A DNA stretch of 18,132 nt from Thermoplasmata archaeon (GCA_030044695.1 JASIDM010000061.1:1-18132), one strand, 5' to 3'; positions 1 through 7,012 are shown, counted from the stretch's first letter. Made by a program: numbers and translations. The notes: generated by a model from the sequence alone, not told the origin.

Positions 1-172
1 CAGCGTTCGACACCCGAATCAGCGGAGCGCGACCGCCACATCAGCCTCGCCAGCCGGGAGACGCCACCTCGTCAAGCGTCTCGGATGTCGCGACTAGGAT
101 CCAGCTCCGCGTCCCGCGGGGATTCTCCACCGCCCGGGAGCCTAATGGGCGCGGGACGGTAGGGGCGAACGC
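1..172. other. Window-edge intergenic region, possible upstream gene tail
   Basis: No recognisable gene. In the + strand, the frame starting at base 2 is open from the edge to a TAG at 95-97 and could be the tail of an upstream gene, but its translation resembles nothing I know. The frame starting at base 1 is open to 160-162 and is equally uninformative. A weak AT-rich box (CCTAATGGG, 141-149) sits about 28 nt before the ATG at 173 and could be the promoter of the next gene. Confidence 0.3.
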
Positions 173-571
173 ATGGTCGCGACCATCGAAGGGCTAGAAG
201 CGGTGACGGTGCACGTTCGAGAGATTCGCCAGGCGCGGAAGTTCTACGGCGAGGTCCTGGGCCTCAAGGAGCTCCAGTTCGATGGGTCGGTCGGCCGGGC
301 CGTTTTCGCGATCCCCGGCGCGACCGCGACCCTCAGGATGCACGTCTACGACCCGGCGGAGGGGGGACGGGAGCCGGGAACGGTCTCGGGGGTCGTCTTC
401 TCCCATCACGATCCCGCCTCCGCCTGCGCGGAGATCGCGCGACGAGGGGGGACGGTCACCGATCCCCCGCACGAGATCCGGCCGCCCGGGTTCTCCGCGA
501 TGATGGCCGTGATCGCCGACCCGGACGGCAACGAGTTCGTCCTCCGATCGCCCCCGACCCCGACGAAGTAG
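173..571 (+). CDS. VOC (glyoxalase/bleomycin resistance) superfamily protein
   Basis: A 132-residue single-domain protein of the vicinal oxygen chelate fold. It begins with the usual first beta strand and putative metal-ligand histidine (VTVHV, His14), followed by the helix ARKFYGEVLGL typical of the family. It ends with the family signature DPDGNEFVL, whose Glu121 is the usual second metal ligand. Members bind a divalent metal and act as lyases, dioxygenases, isomerases or drug-binding proteins. Nothing here says which, so the substrate is unknown. The length matches a one-domain VOC protein, which normally dimerises. The start is the ATG at 173; no convincing Shine-Dalgarno lies upstream, while a weak AT-rich box about 28 nt upstream would suit a leaderless transcript. 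It converges on the DUF1801-like gene. Confidence 0.85.
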   Translation: MVATIEGLEAVTVHVREIRQARKFYGEVLGLKELQFDGSVGRAVFAIPGATATLRMHVYDPAEGGREPGTVSGVVFSHHDPASACAEIARRGGTVTDPPHEIRPPGFSAMMAVIADPDGNEFVLRSPPTPTK

Positions 572-579
572 GGCGATCC

Positions 580-614
580 GGAAGCTGCGCTTCCCCTCCA
601 CGATCTCCGGATCG
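580..614. terminator. Tandem hairpins after VOC gene, possible terminator region
   Basis: Two short hairpins follow the VOC stop codon. GGAAGC-tgc-GCTTCC (580-594) begins 9 nt after the stop, and CGATC-tccg-GATCG (601-614) follows it. No T-run follows, and archaeal termination usually relies on T-tracts, so a terminator role is only suggested by position between convergent genes. The rest of the gap to 752 shows nothing recognisable. Confidence 0.25.
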
Positions 615-752
615 TCGTTCGGCGTGATCCGCGTCGTTCCCGGTCAGCTCGAGGCTCGGGCTCTTCCCTAGACCCCTTCGCCCCGGGGTTCCGCGCCGGC
701 GCGCCCCACGACCGACGCGGTGCCACCGCGGGCGCCGTTCCCGGGGAAAGCC

Positions 753-1214
753 CTAGCCTACCGCCCTCTTCACGAGGGCCGTGATCTTTGCCTCGGCCGC
801 GGGCGTCAGCTCCCGGACGGCGAAGTCGGTCGGCCACAGGGGGCCGTCGTCGAGGTTCGCTGCATCGCTGAAGCCGAACGTCGCGTAGCGCGTCTTGAAC
901 TTCTCGGCGGGACGGAAGTAGCAGAGCACCTGATCGTCCTTGGCGTAGGCCGGCATCCCGTACCAGGTCCTCGGGGTGAGCGACGGGGCATTGGCCCTCA
1001 CGATCGCATCGACCCGCTGGGCCAAGGCGCGATCGGAGGGGTTCATCGCGGCGATCGCCTCGCGGACCTGGTGCTCGCCGTCGACCCGGAGCTCGCGGTC
1101 CTTCCGCTCGCGCACGGCGGCCCGCAGGGCGGCGCGCTCCTCGGCGGTGAGCCCCCGGGCGGACCCCGACGTCGGCTTCGGGGCTTCGCTTCGCCCGGTC
1201 ACGGGCCGTCGCAC
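753..1214 (-). CDS. DUF1801 / YdhG-like domain protein
   Basis: A protein of up to 153 residues with the small alpha/beta fold of the DUF1801 (YdhG/YjbR-like) group. The diagnostic stretch is the middle part: ANAPSLTPRTWYGMPAYAKDD, then VLCYFRPAEKFKTRYATFGF and LWPTDFAVRELT. In related bacterial proteins a DUF1801 domain has been linked to iron handling or general stress, but no enzymatic role is established, so no function is assigned. The first 35 residues are charged and probably precede the domain. Start choice: the GTG at 1214 has GGAGGAG directly against it, too close for a normal Shine-Dalgarno. The in-frame GTG at 1202 lies about 27 nt below a CTTAAG box (1227-1232), the geometry of a leaderless archaeal start, and may be the true one. 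It lies 28 nt downstream of the radical SAM gene on the same strand. Confidence 0.8.
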   Translation of the reverse strand: MRRPVTGRSEAPKPTSGSARGLTAEERAALRAAVRERKDRELRVDGEHQVREAIAAMNPSDRALAQRVDAIVRANAPSLTPRTWYGMPAYAKDDQVLCYFRPAEKFKTRYATFGFSDAANLDDGPLWPTDFAVRELTPAAEAKITALVKRAVG

Positions 1215-1226
1215 CTCCTCCGCTCA

Positions 1227-1232
1227 CTTAAG
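1227..1232 (-). promoter_or_regulatory. Possible TATA box for DUF1801-like gene
   Basis: CTTAAG in the 28-nt gap between the radical SAM stop and the DUF1801-like start. Its centre is about 27 nt before the in-frame GTG at 1202, consistent with a leaderless transcript from that codon. This is a short motif and only suggestive. Confidence 0.25.
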
Positions 1233-1242
1233 GCCGGGGCCG

Positions 1243-2313
1243 CTACGGCGTGGCCGCCTCGATCTGGATCAGGTTCGCGGGAGCGCTGGCCCGAAGGGTC
1301 GTCTTCGGGGTGCGCTTGAGGTAGTTGAACCCCCCTTCGATGACCCGCTCGCGCAGGCTGGCGAAGTCGGTCCAGCGGAAGAGCGACGGCTCGAGGTAGC
1401 AGGCGAGCGCGCACTTGTTGCACGCCTCGTACGGGGCCCAGTCGAAGGAGTTCCAGAGCCGGCGGATGTCGACCTCCCAGACCGGCACGTCGCCGTGGTA
1501 CTCCTGCAGCACGTAGCAGGGGAGCACGATCCGTCCGGACGGATCGATGTTGATCGTCAGCCAGGGCTTGCAGTGCCAGGGCCGTCCGCCGTACCAGGAG
1601 CCCAGGATTGCGTCGAAGTAGCTCTCGGACTCCATCAGCGGGGCGCCGCTCCGCCTCAGGTCGCGCAGCCGCTCGATCACGGGGCGCAGCCGCGCGCGCT
1701 CGGGGGACATCGGGTCCGCCGTCGTGTAATCGTAGGCGACCTGGATCGTCAGCCCGATGTCGAGCTGCTCGGCGAGCTCGACGACCTTCTCGGCGTGGTC
1801 GAGGTTGTCCTTCGTCACCGTGTGGCTGATCAGCGTCGGGACCTCGGACCGCGAGGCGCGGATCCCGGCGACGGCGCGGTCGAACGACCTCGGGATCCCC
1901 CGCAGCTCGTCGTGCCGGGCGCCGATCCCGTCGAGCGACACGAAGAGCAGATCGAGGTGGGGGGCGATCTCGGCGAGGCGGTGCTCGAGCAGCCAGCCGT
2001 TCGTCACGAGCGACGTGTGGAATCGGGCATGGGCCTCGCGCAGGATCTCCGCCACGTCCCGTCGGAGGAGGGGCTCCCCGCCCTCGAAGCCGAGGAACGA
2101 GACGCCGGCGCGCGCGAGCGCCTCCATGATCCGGATCTCGTCCGGAAGCTTCAGCAGCTCTTCGTCCTCCCGACGCCAGAACGGGCACATCTTGCACTCG
2201 AGGTTGCACCGGTAGAGCAGCTTGTGCCCGGCGAGGACCGGCGACTTCTGCCCGGAGAGGTTCCGTAGGGAGCGGTTCAGGCTCCGGAGGAGCACCGGCT
2301 TAACGACCGCCAT
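1243..2313 (-). CDS. Radical SAM protein with SPASM-like C-terminus
   Basis: A 356-residue radical SAM enzyme. The cluster motif CNLECKMC (Cys36, Cys40, Cys43; CX3CX2C) binds the [4Fe-4S] cluster that cleaves S-adenosylmethionine. GFEGGEPLL (GGE at 78-80) is the SAM-contacting motif, and LVTNGWLL and FVSLDG are the following barrel strands. The C-terminal third carries five more cysteines (248, 266, 298, 301, 305) around the frame HCKPW...IDPSGRIVLPCY...CNKCALAC, like the SPASM/Twitch auxiliary-cluster domain. SPASM enzymes include peptide-modifying maturases and sugar or cofactor enzymes; the substrate here is unknown, and no precursor peptide was found beside it. Start: an upstream ATG at 2358 keeps the frame open, but AAGGAG lies 6 nt before the ATG at 2313, so 2313 is chosen. 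It may be cotranscribed with the roadblock gene 162 nt upstream. Confidence 0.88.
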   Translation of the reverse strand: MAVVKPVLLRSLNRSLRNLSGQKSPVLAGHKLLYRCNLECKMCPFWRREDEELLKLPDEIRIMEALARAGVSFLGFEGGEPLLRRDVAEILREAHARFHTSLVTNGWLLEHRLAEIAPHLDLLFVSLDGIGARHDELRGIPRSFDRAVAGIRASRSEVPTLISHTVTKDNLDHAEKVVELAEQLDIGLTIQVAYDYTTADPMSPERARLRPVIERLRDLRRSGAPLMESESYFDAILGSWYGGRPWHCKPWLTINIDPSGRIVLPCYVLQEYHGDVPVWEVDIRRLWNSFDWAPYEACNKCALACYLEPSLFRWTDFASLRERVIEGGFNYLKRTPKTTLRASAPANLIQIEAATP

Positions 2314-2475
2314 CGGAGGCTCCTTGCCAAGGGACCGGTTGGCGGAGCCGCGGGCCAAGGAGCTGGCTCGCCGATGCTCGCACCCCCGTCGGCGTCACGA
2401 GGACGGTCTTCGCCCCGCCCCCCCAGGTCCCTCGGCCCCATAGGCTCTCCGTGGAGCGTGGCGTTGGAACCCGGT

Positions 2476-2835
2476 TCAGGCGGCCCCGTCGGCCCCGGCC
2501 GGGTGCTCTACGGCCTCGAGCACGGCGGCCAGGTCGATCCGGGTGTCGAACACCAGCGCGAGCAGCTCGGTGGGGCCCGTGCGGAGGACCACGATCGTCG
2601 CATCGGCGCTCTGGGACACCACGCATCGGGGCGGGGCGCGATGGAGCTCCAAGGCGGCGGTGGCGGAAGCGCCGACCATCGTCGCCGCCATGATCGAGAA
2701 CGTCTCGGCGTGGACACCCGGCGGAAGCTCCGCCCGGATCACCTCGCCGTTCGGGGAGACCCTGGCCGCCCCCACCGCGCCGACGTGGCGTCGGACGACG
2801 GCGAGGTCCGGCGCGGTGGGAACGGAGGTCATCAT
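2476..2835 (-). CDS. Roadblock/LC7 domain protein
   Basis: A 119-residue single-domain roadblock/LC7 protein. The alternating pattern of a five-stranded sheet with flanking helices is visible: VGAARVSPNGEVIRAEL (strands 1-2), ETFSIMAATMVGASATAALEL (helix), CVVSQSADATIVVLRTGPTELLALVFD (strands 3-5) and DLAAVLEAVE (last helix). The family dimerises and acts as partner or regulator of small Ras-like GTPases (for example MglB with MglA) or of P-loop NTPases. No GTPase gene is in this window. Its ATG overlaps the stop of the KaiC-like gene upstream as ATGA, so the two are almost certainly cotranscribed and translationally coupled, and the proteins may act together. A second Met codon follows immediately, so the start could be 2832. 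Confidence 0.8.
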   Translation of the reverse strand: MMTSVPTAPDLAVVRRHVGAVGAARVSPNGEVIRAELPPGVHAETFSIMAATMVGASATAALELHRAPPRCVVSQSADATIVVLRTGPTELLALVFDTRIDLAAVLEAVEHPAGADGAA

Positions 2836-3638
2836 GGCCGAGGCTCCTGCTCGGCGGGACGAGGAAGGAACGTCGCGGCCGGGGCGCCCTCGACCGGGTC
2901 GGCCGTGACGACGTGGCTGGGGAACGACGGCCGGATCCCGCGGATCACCAGCCCGACCTCGTCGCGCCGAAGGGCGAACTCCGTGTCCGCCATGCGGCGT
3001 ACCCCCGCCGCGCAGCCGAGCCCGGGGCCGAGCAGGCCGACGCCAAAGTTGCCCATCGTCCGGGTCCGCTTGATCCCGTGGTAGAGCGTCTTCAGGGCGT
3101 TCTCGCTGCCCAGGAGCGTATCGAACACCTCGAACGCCACGCTCTCGATGAACGGCCGTCCTCGCCCTCCCTGGGCCGCCTTCTCCGCGGCGACCGCCTT
3201 CTCGATGGCCTTCTTCTTGGCCTTCGGGTCCCGGGTAGGGCGGAGCGGGTCGGCGTCGGGATCGCCGATCGACACGACGTACGCGAGCCCCTCATCCTCG
3301 CCGACGTAGTCGAAGATCCGGACCCGGCTGTCGAACCGGCGTCGCGTCACGAAGCGGGTCAGGCGGGCCCGGAAGTCGTGCGGGGAGTCCCGGGACGGGA
3401 GCACGGTGACCATGCCCCGCGACTGGTACAGTCCGTTGAGGTAGGCCGGGAACAGGAGCAGGTCGAGGTCCTCGAGCCCCACGCTCTCGTCCAGCGTGAA
3501 CAGCGCCATGCTCCCTCGGCGGAATCCCCCTCCCAACAGGCCGTCGAAGTCGGGAACACCGGTCGAGAAACGGCCGGGCGGGTCCGGGATCGGTCGCCAG
3601 GGTTTCGGCTCGTTCGTGGTCCGCCGCGCGGCTCGCAT
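2832..3638 (-). CDS. KaiC/RecA-like protein lacking Walker A (degenerate ATPase)
   Basis: A 268-residue protein that starts like a KaiC/GvpD/RadA-type ATPase: RFSTGVPDFDGLLGGGFRRGSMALF (residues 23-47) matches the strand-loop leading to the P-loop in that family. Where G-x4-G-K-S/T should follow there is FTLDESVGLED (47-57), with no Walker lysine. The later strands are recognisable (FIESVAFEVFDTLLG at 163-177 in the Walker B region; GNFGVGLLGPGL at 197-208). A lysine/alanine-rich helical insertion occupies about 136-158. It probably cannot hydrolyse ATP in the classical way and may be a scaffold or sensor. Its stop overlaps the roadblock start, suggesting a complex. Start: the ATG at 3638 has no Shine-Dalgarno, but a TTAGAA-type box lies about 29 nt upstream. 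The alternative that it is a distant RecA-fold protein of another family cannot be excluded. Confidence 0.65.
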   Translation of the reverse strand: MRAARRTTNEPKPWRPIPDPPGRFSTGVPDFDGLLGGGFRRGSMALFTLDESVGLEDLDLLLFPAYLNGLYQSRGMVTVLPSRDSPHDFRARLTRFVTRRRFDSRVRIFDYVGEDEGLAYVVSIGDPDADPLRPTRDPKAKKKAIEKAVAAEKAAQGGRGRPFIESVAFEVFDTLLGSENALKTLYHGIKRTRTMGNFGVGLLGPGLGCAAGVRRMADTEFALRRDEVGLVIRGIRPSFPSHVVTADPVEGAPAATFLPRPAEQEPRP

Positions 3639-3661
3639 GATGGGAGAAGGGCCCGGGGGGC

Positions 3662-3671
3662 TCTTAGAATC
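3662..3671 (-). promoter_or_regulatory. Possible TATA box for KaiC-like/roadblock operon
   Basis: The minus-strand sequence GATTCTAAGA is centred about 29 nt before the ATG at 3638, fitting a leaderless archaeal transcript. It is among the few AT-rich stretches in this GC-rich gap; a second one (CAGAAAATCG) lies about 57 nt upstream of the ATG. Confidence 0.3.
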
Positions 3672-3805
3672 GAGCGCCCGGAAACGTCGATTTTCTGACG
3701 GTAGCGCAGCTCCATATCCCGGTCGCGCTGCGGGCTGACGCGGTGGCCCCGGTCCGTTCTCCGGTCCGCAGGAGCCGACTTCCGGTAGCTACGAAATCCC
3801 GTGGA

Positions 3806-3823
3806 GTCACAGGAATATGTGAC
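3806..3823. promoter_or_regulatory. Perfect inverted repeat GTCACA-N6-TGTGAC, candidate operator
   Basis: A perfect 6-bp inverted repeat with a 6-nt AT-rich spacer (GGAATA), in the 283-nt gap between the M13 peptidase stop and the KaiC-like gene. It has the look of a binding site for a dimeric helix-turn-helix regulator. The half-sites GTCAC/GTGAC recur in the repeat upstream of the sulfurylase gene. It lies about 170 nt upstream of the KaiC-like start, which is far for a classic repressor site. Confidence 0.35.
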
Positions 3824-3921
3824 CGGGAGGTCCCGCGATCGCGGAGTTCGCGCGAGTCCGACGCGCGAGCGGTGGCCGGCTCGAGATCGTCCGGTCACCA
3901 CGGCGGCCGGGGCCGGCCCCG

Positions 3922-5952
3922 CTACCAGATCGCGACCCGTTCGGAGCCGGCGCGCCACATCGGGCTTCCCTCAGGGATGCGGAACGCGTCGAAGAACGCG
4001 GCGAGGTGAACGGCCGCCCCCATCGCCCGGCAGGGACCCGGGGCGTGCGGGTCCGTGACGATCCGTCGGCGGAGCTCCGGCTCCCTGAGGTTCTGACGCC
4101 AGATCTGGGCCCACGCGACGAAGAACCGCTGCTCCGGTGACAGCCCGTCGACGTTCTGCCGTCGCGCCGGGTCGGCGGCGAGGCGCCGCTGGAGCGCTTC
4201 GAAGGCGACGGCGAGACCGCCGAGGTCGGCGAGGTTCTCGCCGAGCGTGAGCTCGCCGTTCACGTGGACGCCGGGCAGCGGCTCGAAGCCGTTGTACTGC
4301 CGGACGACGGCCTGCGCCCGCCGGTCGAACTCCTCGGCGTCCTGGGCGGTCCACCAGTCGGCGAGGTTGCCCGAGGCGTCGTACTTGCGACCCTGGTCGT
4401 CGTAGCCGTGCGTGATCTCGTGGCCGATCACCGCCCCGATCCCTCCGTAGTTCACGGCGTCGTCCTGTCGGACGTCGAAGAACGGCGGTTGGAGGATCCC
4501 CGCCGGGAAGACGATCTCGTTGAAGACGGGACTGAAGTAGGCGTTGACCGTCGGCGGGGTCATCCCCCACTCGGTCCGGTCGACCGGCTGGCCGACCCGG
4601 GCGACCTGCCGGTGGACCTCGAACGCCCGCGCCCGTCGCACGTTGCCGAGGTACTCCACGGGCGAGAGGCGGATCGATCCGTAGTCGCGGAACCGCTCCG
4701 GATGGCCGATCTTCGCGGTGAACCGGGCGAACTTCGCGAGCGCGCGCTCGCGCGTCGCCTCCGACATCCACTCGCGGGACCGCAGCCGGTCCTCGAAGAC
4801 GGCCTTCAGATCGCCGATCAGCAGCGCCATCCTCGCCCTCGCCTCCGCCGAGAACGCCCGTTCGACATACAGCTGGCCGAGCGCCTCCCCGAGGCAGGCG
4901 TCGACGATGAGCGCCGAGCGCTTCCAGCGGGGCTCCGGCTCCTGTTGGCCGAGCAGGGTCCGGTGGAAGAAGTCGAAGTCCGCGGCCTCCATCTCCGCGT
5001 GGAGGAACGGGGCGGCCTCGACGATCACCCGCCACCGCAGGTACGTCTTCCACGCCGCGAGCGGCTCCTCCGCGAGCAACCCCTCCAGCGCGACGAAGAA
5101 CTCCGGCTGCGCGACGATGACGTGAGGCACCCGGGCGACCTCACGGAGGGCGAGGTACGACGTCCAGGGGATGCCGGGGTGACGCGCGGCGAGCTCGGGG
5201 ACGGGGACCTTGTGGTAGTTCTTCTCCTCGTCCCGCAGCTCCGTTCGGGATCGGCTCACCGTCGCGAGGCGGGTCTCGATCCTCAGGACCGTGTCGGCCG
5301 CCCTCGCCGCCGACTCGGCACCATCGCCGACGGCCCGGAAGCTCCGTTCCAGGTGCGCGCGGTACGCCGTACGGACCTCGGCGAACGCGTCGTCCAGATA
5401 GTACTCCCGATCCGGGAGGGACAGGCCCCCCTGGTGGAGGTAGAAGGCGTAGACGTCGCTGGCGCGTCGGTCCGGATAGACGTAGGTGTCGAACGGGCCG
5501 TCGGTCCCCTCGCGATGGAACGCCGCGACGAGCTCGACGAGGTCGGTCGTCGAGCGCACGGCCTCGATCCGGGCCAGGTCGCCCCGGATCGGCTCCACGC
5601 CGAGCCGCTCGAGCTGCGCGGTATCCATCGCCGAGGCGAACAGGGTCCCGACCTGTCGGCGCGGCGTCGGCTCGGCGTCGCCCGCGGACCGGGCCGCTTC
5701 GTCGAGCAACTCGTGGAGGAGGTGGAAGTTGCGTTGCAGGAGCTCGTCGAACGCCCCCCAGCGGCTCTTGTCGGCCGGCACCGGGTTCTTACGGAGCCAG
5801 CTTCCGGCCGCATAGCGGTAGAAATCGACCGACGGCGACACGGACGGGTCGAGGTGGGCGACGGAGAACCCCGGATCCGGCAGCTCGGACGCCCCCTTCG
5901 GCCGGCGCGACGGCACCGCCTCCGCGCCTCCGGGGATCGCCGAGCCGGTCAC
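3922..5952 (-). CDS. M13 family zinc metallopeptidase (neprilysin/PepO-like)
   Basis: A 676-residue M13 endopeptidase, the usual full length for the bacterial/archaeal family. The catalytic domain has the zinc motif HEITH (His511, Glu512, His515) in VIGHEITHGYDDQGRKYD, and the third ligand Glu572 in GENLADLGG (ExxxD). The substrate-backbone motif is NAYF (470-473), followed by the family block NEIVFPAGILQPPFF. The C-terminal DPHAPGPCRAMG...FFDAFRIPEGSPMW and terminal VAIW are typical. Residues 28-450 form the helical N-terminal domain that caps the active-site chamber, limiting the enzyme to peptides. No signal peptide or membrane segment is seen, so it is predicted to be cytosolic, like PepO-type oligopeptidases. 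The start is the GTG at 5952, supported by GGAG 6 nt upstream. It follows the F420-reductase-like gene by 72 nt and may be cotranscribed. Confidence 0.95.
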   Translation of the reverse strand: MTGSAIPGGAEAVPSRRPKGASELPDPGFSVAHLDPSVSPSVDFYRYAAGSWLRKNPVPADKSRWGAFDELLQRNFHLLHELLDEAARSAGDAEPTPRRQVGTLFASAMDTAQLERLGVEPIRGDLARIEAVRSTTDLVELVAAFHREGTDGPFDTYVYPDRRASDVYAFYLHQGGLSLPDREYYLDDAFAEVRTAYRAHLERSFRAVGDGAESAARAADTVLRIETRLATVSRSRTELRDEEKNYHKVPVPELAARHPGIPWTSYLALREVARVPHVIVAQPEFFVALEGLLAEEPLAAWKTYLRWRVIVEAAPFLHAEMEAADFDFFHRTLLGQQEPEPRWKRSALIVDACLGEALGQLYVERAFSAEARARMALLIGDLKAVFEDRLRSREWMSEATRERALAKFARFTAKIGHPERFRDYGSIRLSPVEYLGNVRRARAFEVHRQVARVGQPVDRTEWGMTPPTVNAYFSPVFNEIVFPAGILQPPFFDVRQDDAVNYGGIGAVIGHEITHGYDDQGRKYDASGNLADWWTAQDAEEFDRRAQAVVRQYNGFEPLPGVHVNGELTLGENLADLGGLAVAFEALQRRLAADPARRQNVDGLSPEQRFFVAWAQIWRQNLREPELRRRIVTDPHAPGPCRAMGAAVHLAAFFDAFRIPEGSPMWRAGSERVAIW

Positions 5953-6024
5953 CTACGGCTCCGGAGGCCGACCCGCTCCCCGACACGCGACGCCGGCGGC
6001 GCGCCGTCGCGGAGCCCGACCCGC

Positions 6025-6675
6025 CTAGCGAACGACCTGGAGGACATGCTCCCACGTCTGGAGGGCTTGACCCGCTCGCAGCCACAGCGGCACCATCGCC
6101 TCGAGCCAGCGGGCCCCGTCGATGCCGCCGACGTCCAGCGCGCCCGCCCAGCCGAACTCCTTCAGGATCCCCTCGACCACCTTCTTGGCCCCGGCGTCGT
6201 TCCCGCAGATCCACATGCGGGCCGGGCCGCTCGAGAACCTCGGGTCGACCATCTTGAGGCTGCCCACGGTGTTGAAGCACTTGACGACGGTCGCCTCCGG
6301 CAGCTTGCGCTGAACGCGCTCGCCGAGAGAGTCCGTCAGCCCGAACAGCAGCCCGGGGGGCATGCCCCGGGAGAAGTCCAGGGGATTGGTCGCGTCGATC
6401 ACGACCTTCGCGCGGAAGCGGGTCGGGCCCGCGAGCTCCAGGACCGCCTCGGTGGCGGCGCCGTGCGTCGCCAGCACCACGAGCTCCCCGTGCGCGGCGG
6501 CCTCCGCGAACGACCCCACGGAGACCGTGCCGCCGACCTCGCGTCGCCAGGCCTCGAGCTTCTTCGGCTCGCGCGTCCCGAGCATCACGTCGTAGCCGCG
6601 AGAAGCGAACCCTCGACCGAGCTGCTTCGCCACGTCGCCGCTCCCCAGGACCCCGACCCGCTTGCTCCCTGTCAT
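6025..6675 (-). CDS. F420-dependent NADP reductase-family protein
   Basis: A 216-residue protein of the NADP oxidoreductase, coenzyme F420-dependent family. The N-terminal Rossmann fold has the dinucleotide loop VGVLGSGDVAKQLGRGF (7-23) and then MLGTREPKKL (31-40), where Thr-Arg after the second strand suits binding of the NADP 2'-phosphate. VVLATHGAA and VVIDATNPLDF are the following strands, and VVKCFNTVGS (130-139) is a conserved family block. Archaeal FNO enzymes transfer hydride between reduced F420 and NADP; many homologues have other, unknown redox partners, so the cofactor is inferred. The length matches FNO (about 210-225 residues). The ATG at 6675 is the natural start because the Rossmann strand begins at residue 6. 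A 7-bp inverted repeat lies just upstream. Confidence 0.85.
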   Translation of the reverse strand: MTGSKRVGVLGSGDVAKQLGRGFASRGYDVMLGTREPKKLEAWRREVGGTVSVGSFAEAAAHGELVVLATHGAATEAVLELAGPTRFRAKVVIDATNPLDFSRGMPPGLLFGLTDSLGERVQRKLPEATVVKCFNTVGSLKMVDPRFSSGPARMWICGNDAGAKKVVEGILKEFGWAGALDVGGIDGARWLEAMVPLWLRAGQALQTWEHVLQVVR

Positions 6676-6686
6676 GGCCGTCCGAA

Positions 6687-6703
6687 CTCGGGTCCTACCC
6701 GAG
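6687..6703. promoter_or_regulatory. Inverted repeat upstream of F420-reductase-like gene
   Basis: A perfect repeat CTCGGGT-cct-ACCCGAG, 11 nt upstream of the ATG at 6675. A TATA-like TCATAAC (minus strand, 6714-6720) lies just above it. The position between promoter and start codon suits an operator, or a hairpin in the 5' leader. Confidence 0.35.
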
Positions 6704-6907
6704 GCGGGTTGGGGTTATGACGCCGCCGAACGGCGCGAGCGGTCCCTGGCTCCGGCCGGTCCAAGCTCCGGAACGCGGAGCGCGACCCTGGAGCGCCCGG
6801 CGGCCCCGACTCACGCCGCGTGGGAAGGGTCCAAGGCGGTGGTCCGGCGAGGGTCGTTGGGCCGAGGTACGTCGAGGCGGCCCGCCCTCCCGAACGGCGC
6901 GAGCGAC

Positions 6908-6914
6908 AAATACT
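6908..6914 (+). promoter_or_regulatory. TATA-like box for sat-cysC operon
   Basis: AAATACT is the clearest AT-rich island in the 337-nt gap between the F420-reductase-like gene and sat. A transcript would start near 6937, inside the inverted repeat 6921-6941, giving a leader of about 76 nt with a Shine-Dalgarno at its end. Between 6721 and 6900 I see only GC-rich sequence with no recognisable feature. Confidence 0.45.
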
Positions 6915-6920
6915 CGGCAA

Positions 6921-6941
6921 GGTCACGCCGCCGACGTGACC
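6921..6941. promoter_or_regulatory. Inverted repeat GGTCACG-N7-CGTGACC over sat promoter
   Basis: A perfect 7-bp inverted repeat with a 7-nt GC-rich spacer, starting 6 nt after the TATA-like box and covering the expected transcription start. Occupancy would block transcription initiation, so a repressor operator for sulfate activation is the natural reading. It shares GTCAC/GTGAC half-sites with the repeat at 3806-3823. Confidence 0.45.
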
Positions 6942-7012
6942 GCCCCCGGCTCCGTCGACGACCGGCGGGAGGGTGCTCCGCGGTTCGTCCGAAGCAGAGT
7001 GGCGGAGGACGC

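Noticed and set aside
976..2268. A 430-codon open frame on the plus strand opposite the radical SAM gene
   Set aside because: Antisense to a clear radical SAM enzyme and without domain features.
2322..2332. Palindrome CCTTGGCAAGG (minus strand) over the Shine-Dalgarno of the radical SAM gene
   Set aside because: A one-base loop cannot form a hairpin, and palindromes of this length occur by chance; no supporting context.
2314..2475. A search for a precursor peptide for the radical SAM enzyme in the upstream gap
   Set aside because: The only ATG-started frame there overlaps the enzyme's start in another frame and has no leader-core pattern or recurring Cys/Ser/Thr residues.
4264..6720. An 818-codon open frame on the plus strand opposite the M13 peptidase
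   Set aside because: It is a mirror of a well-supported gene; no recognisable motif in the translation.
6662..7012. N-terminal extension of the sulfurylase frame by 117 codons
   Set aside because: No similarity to the family; a Shine-Dalgarno and GTG at 7013 mark the start, and the stretch contains the promoter and operator-like repeat.
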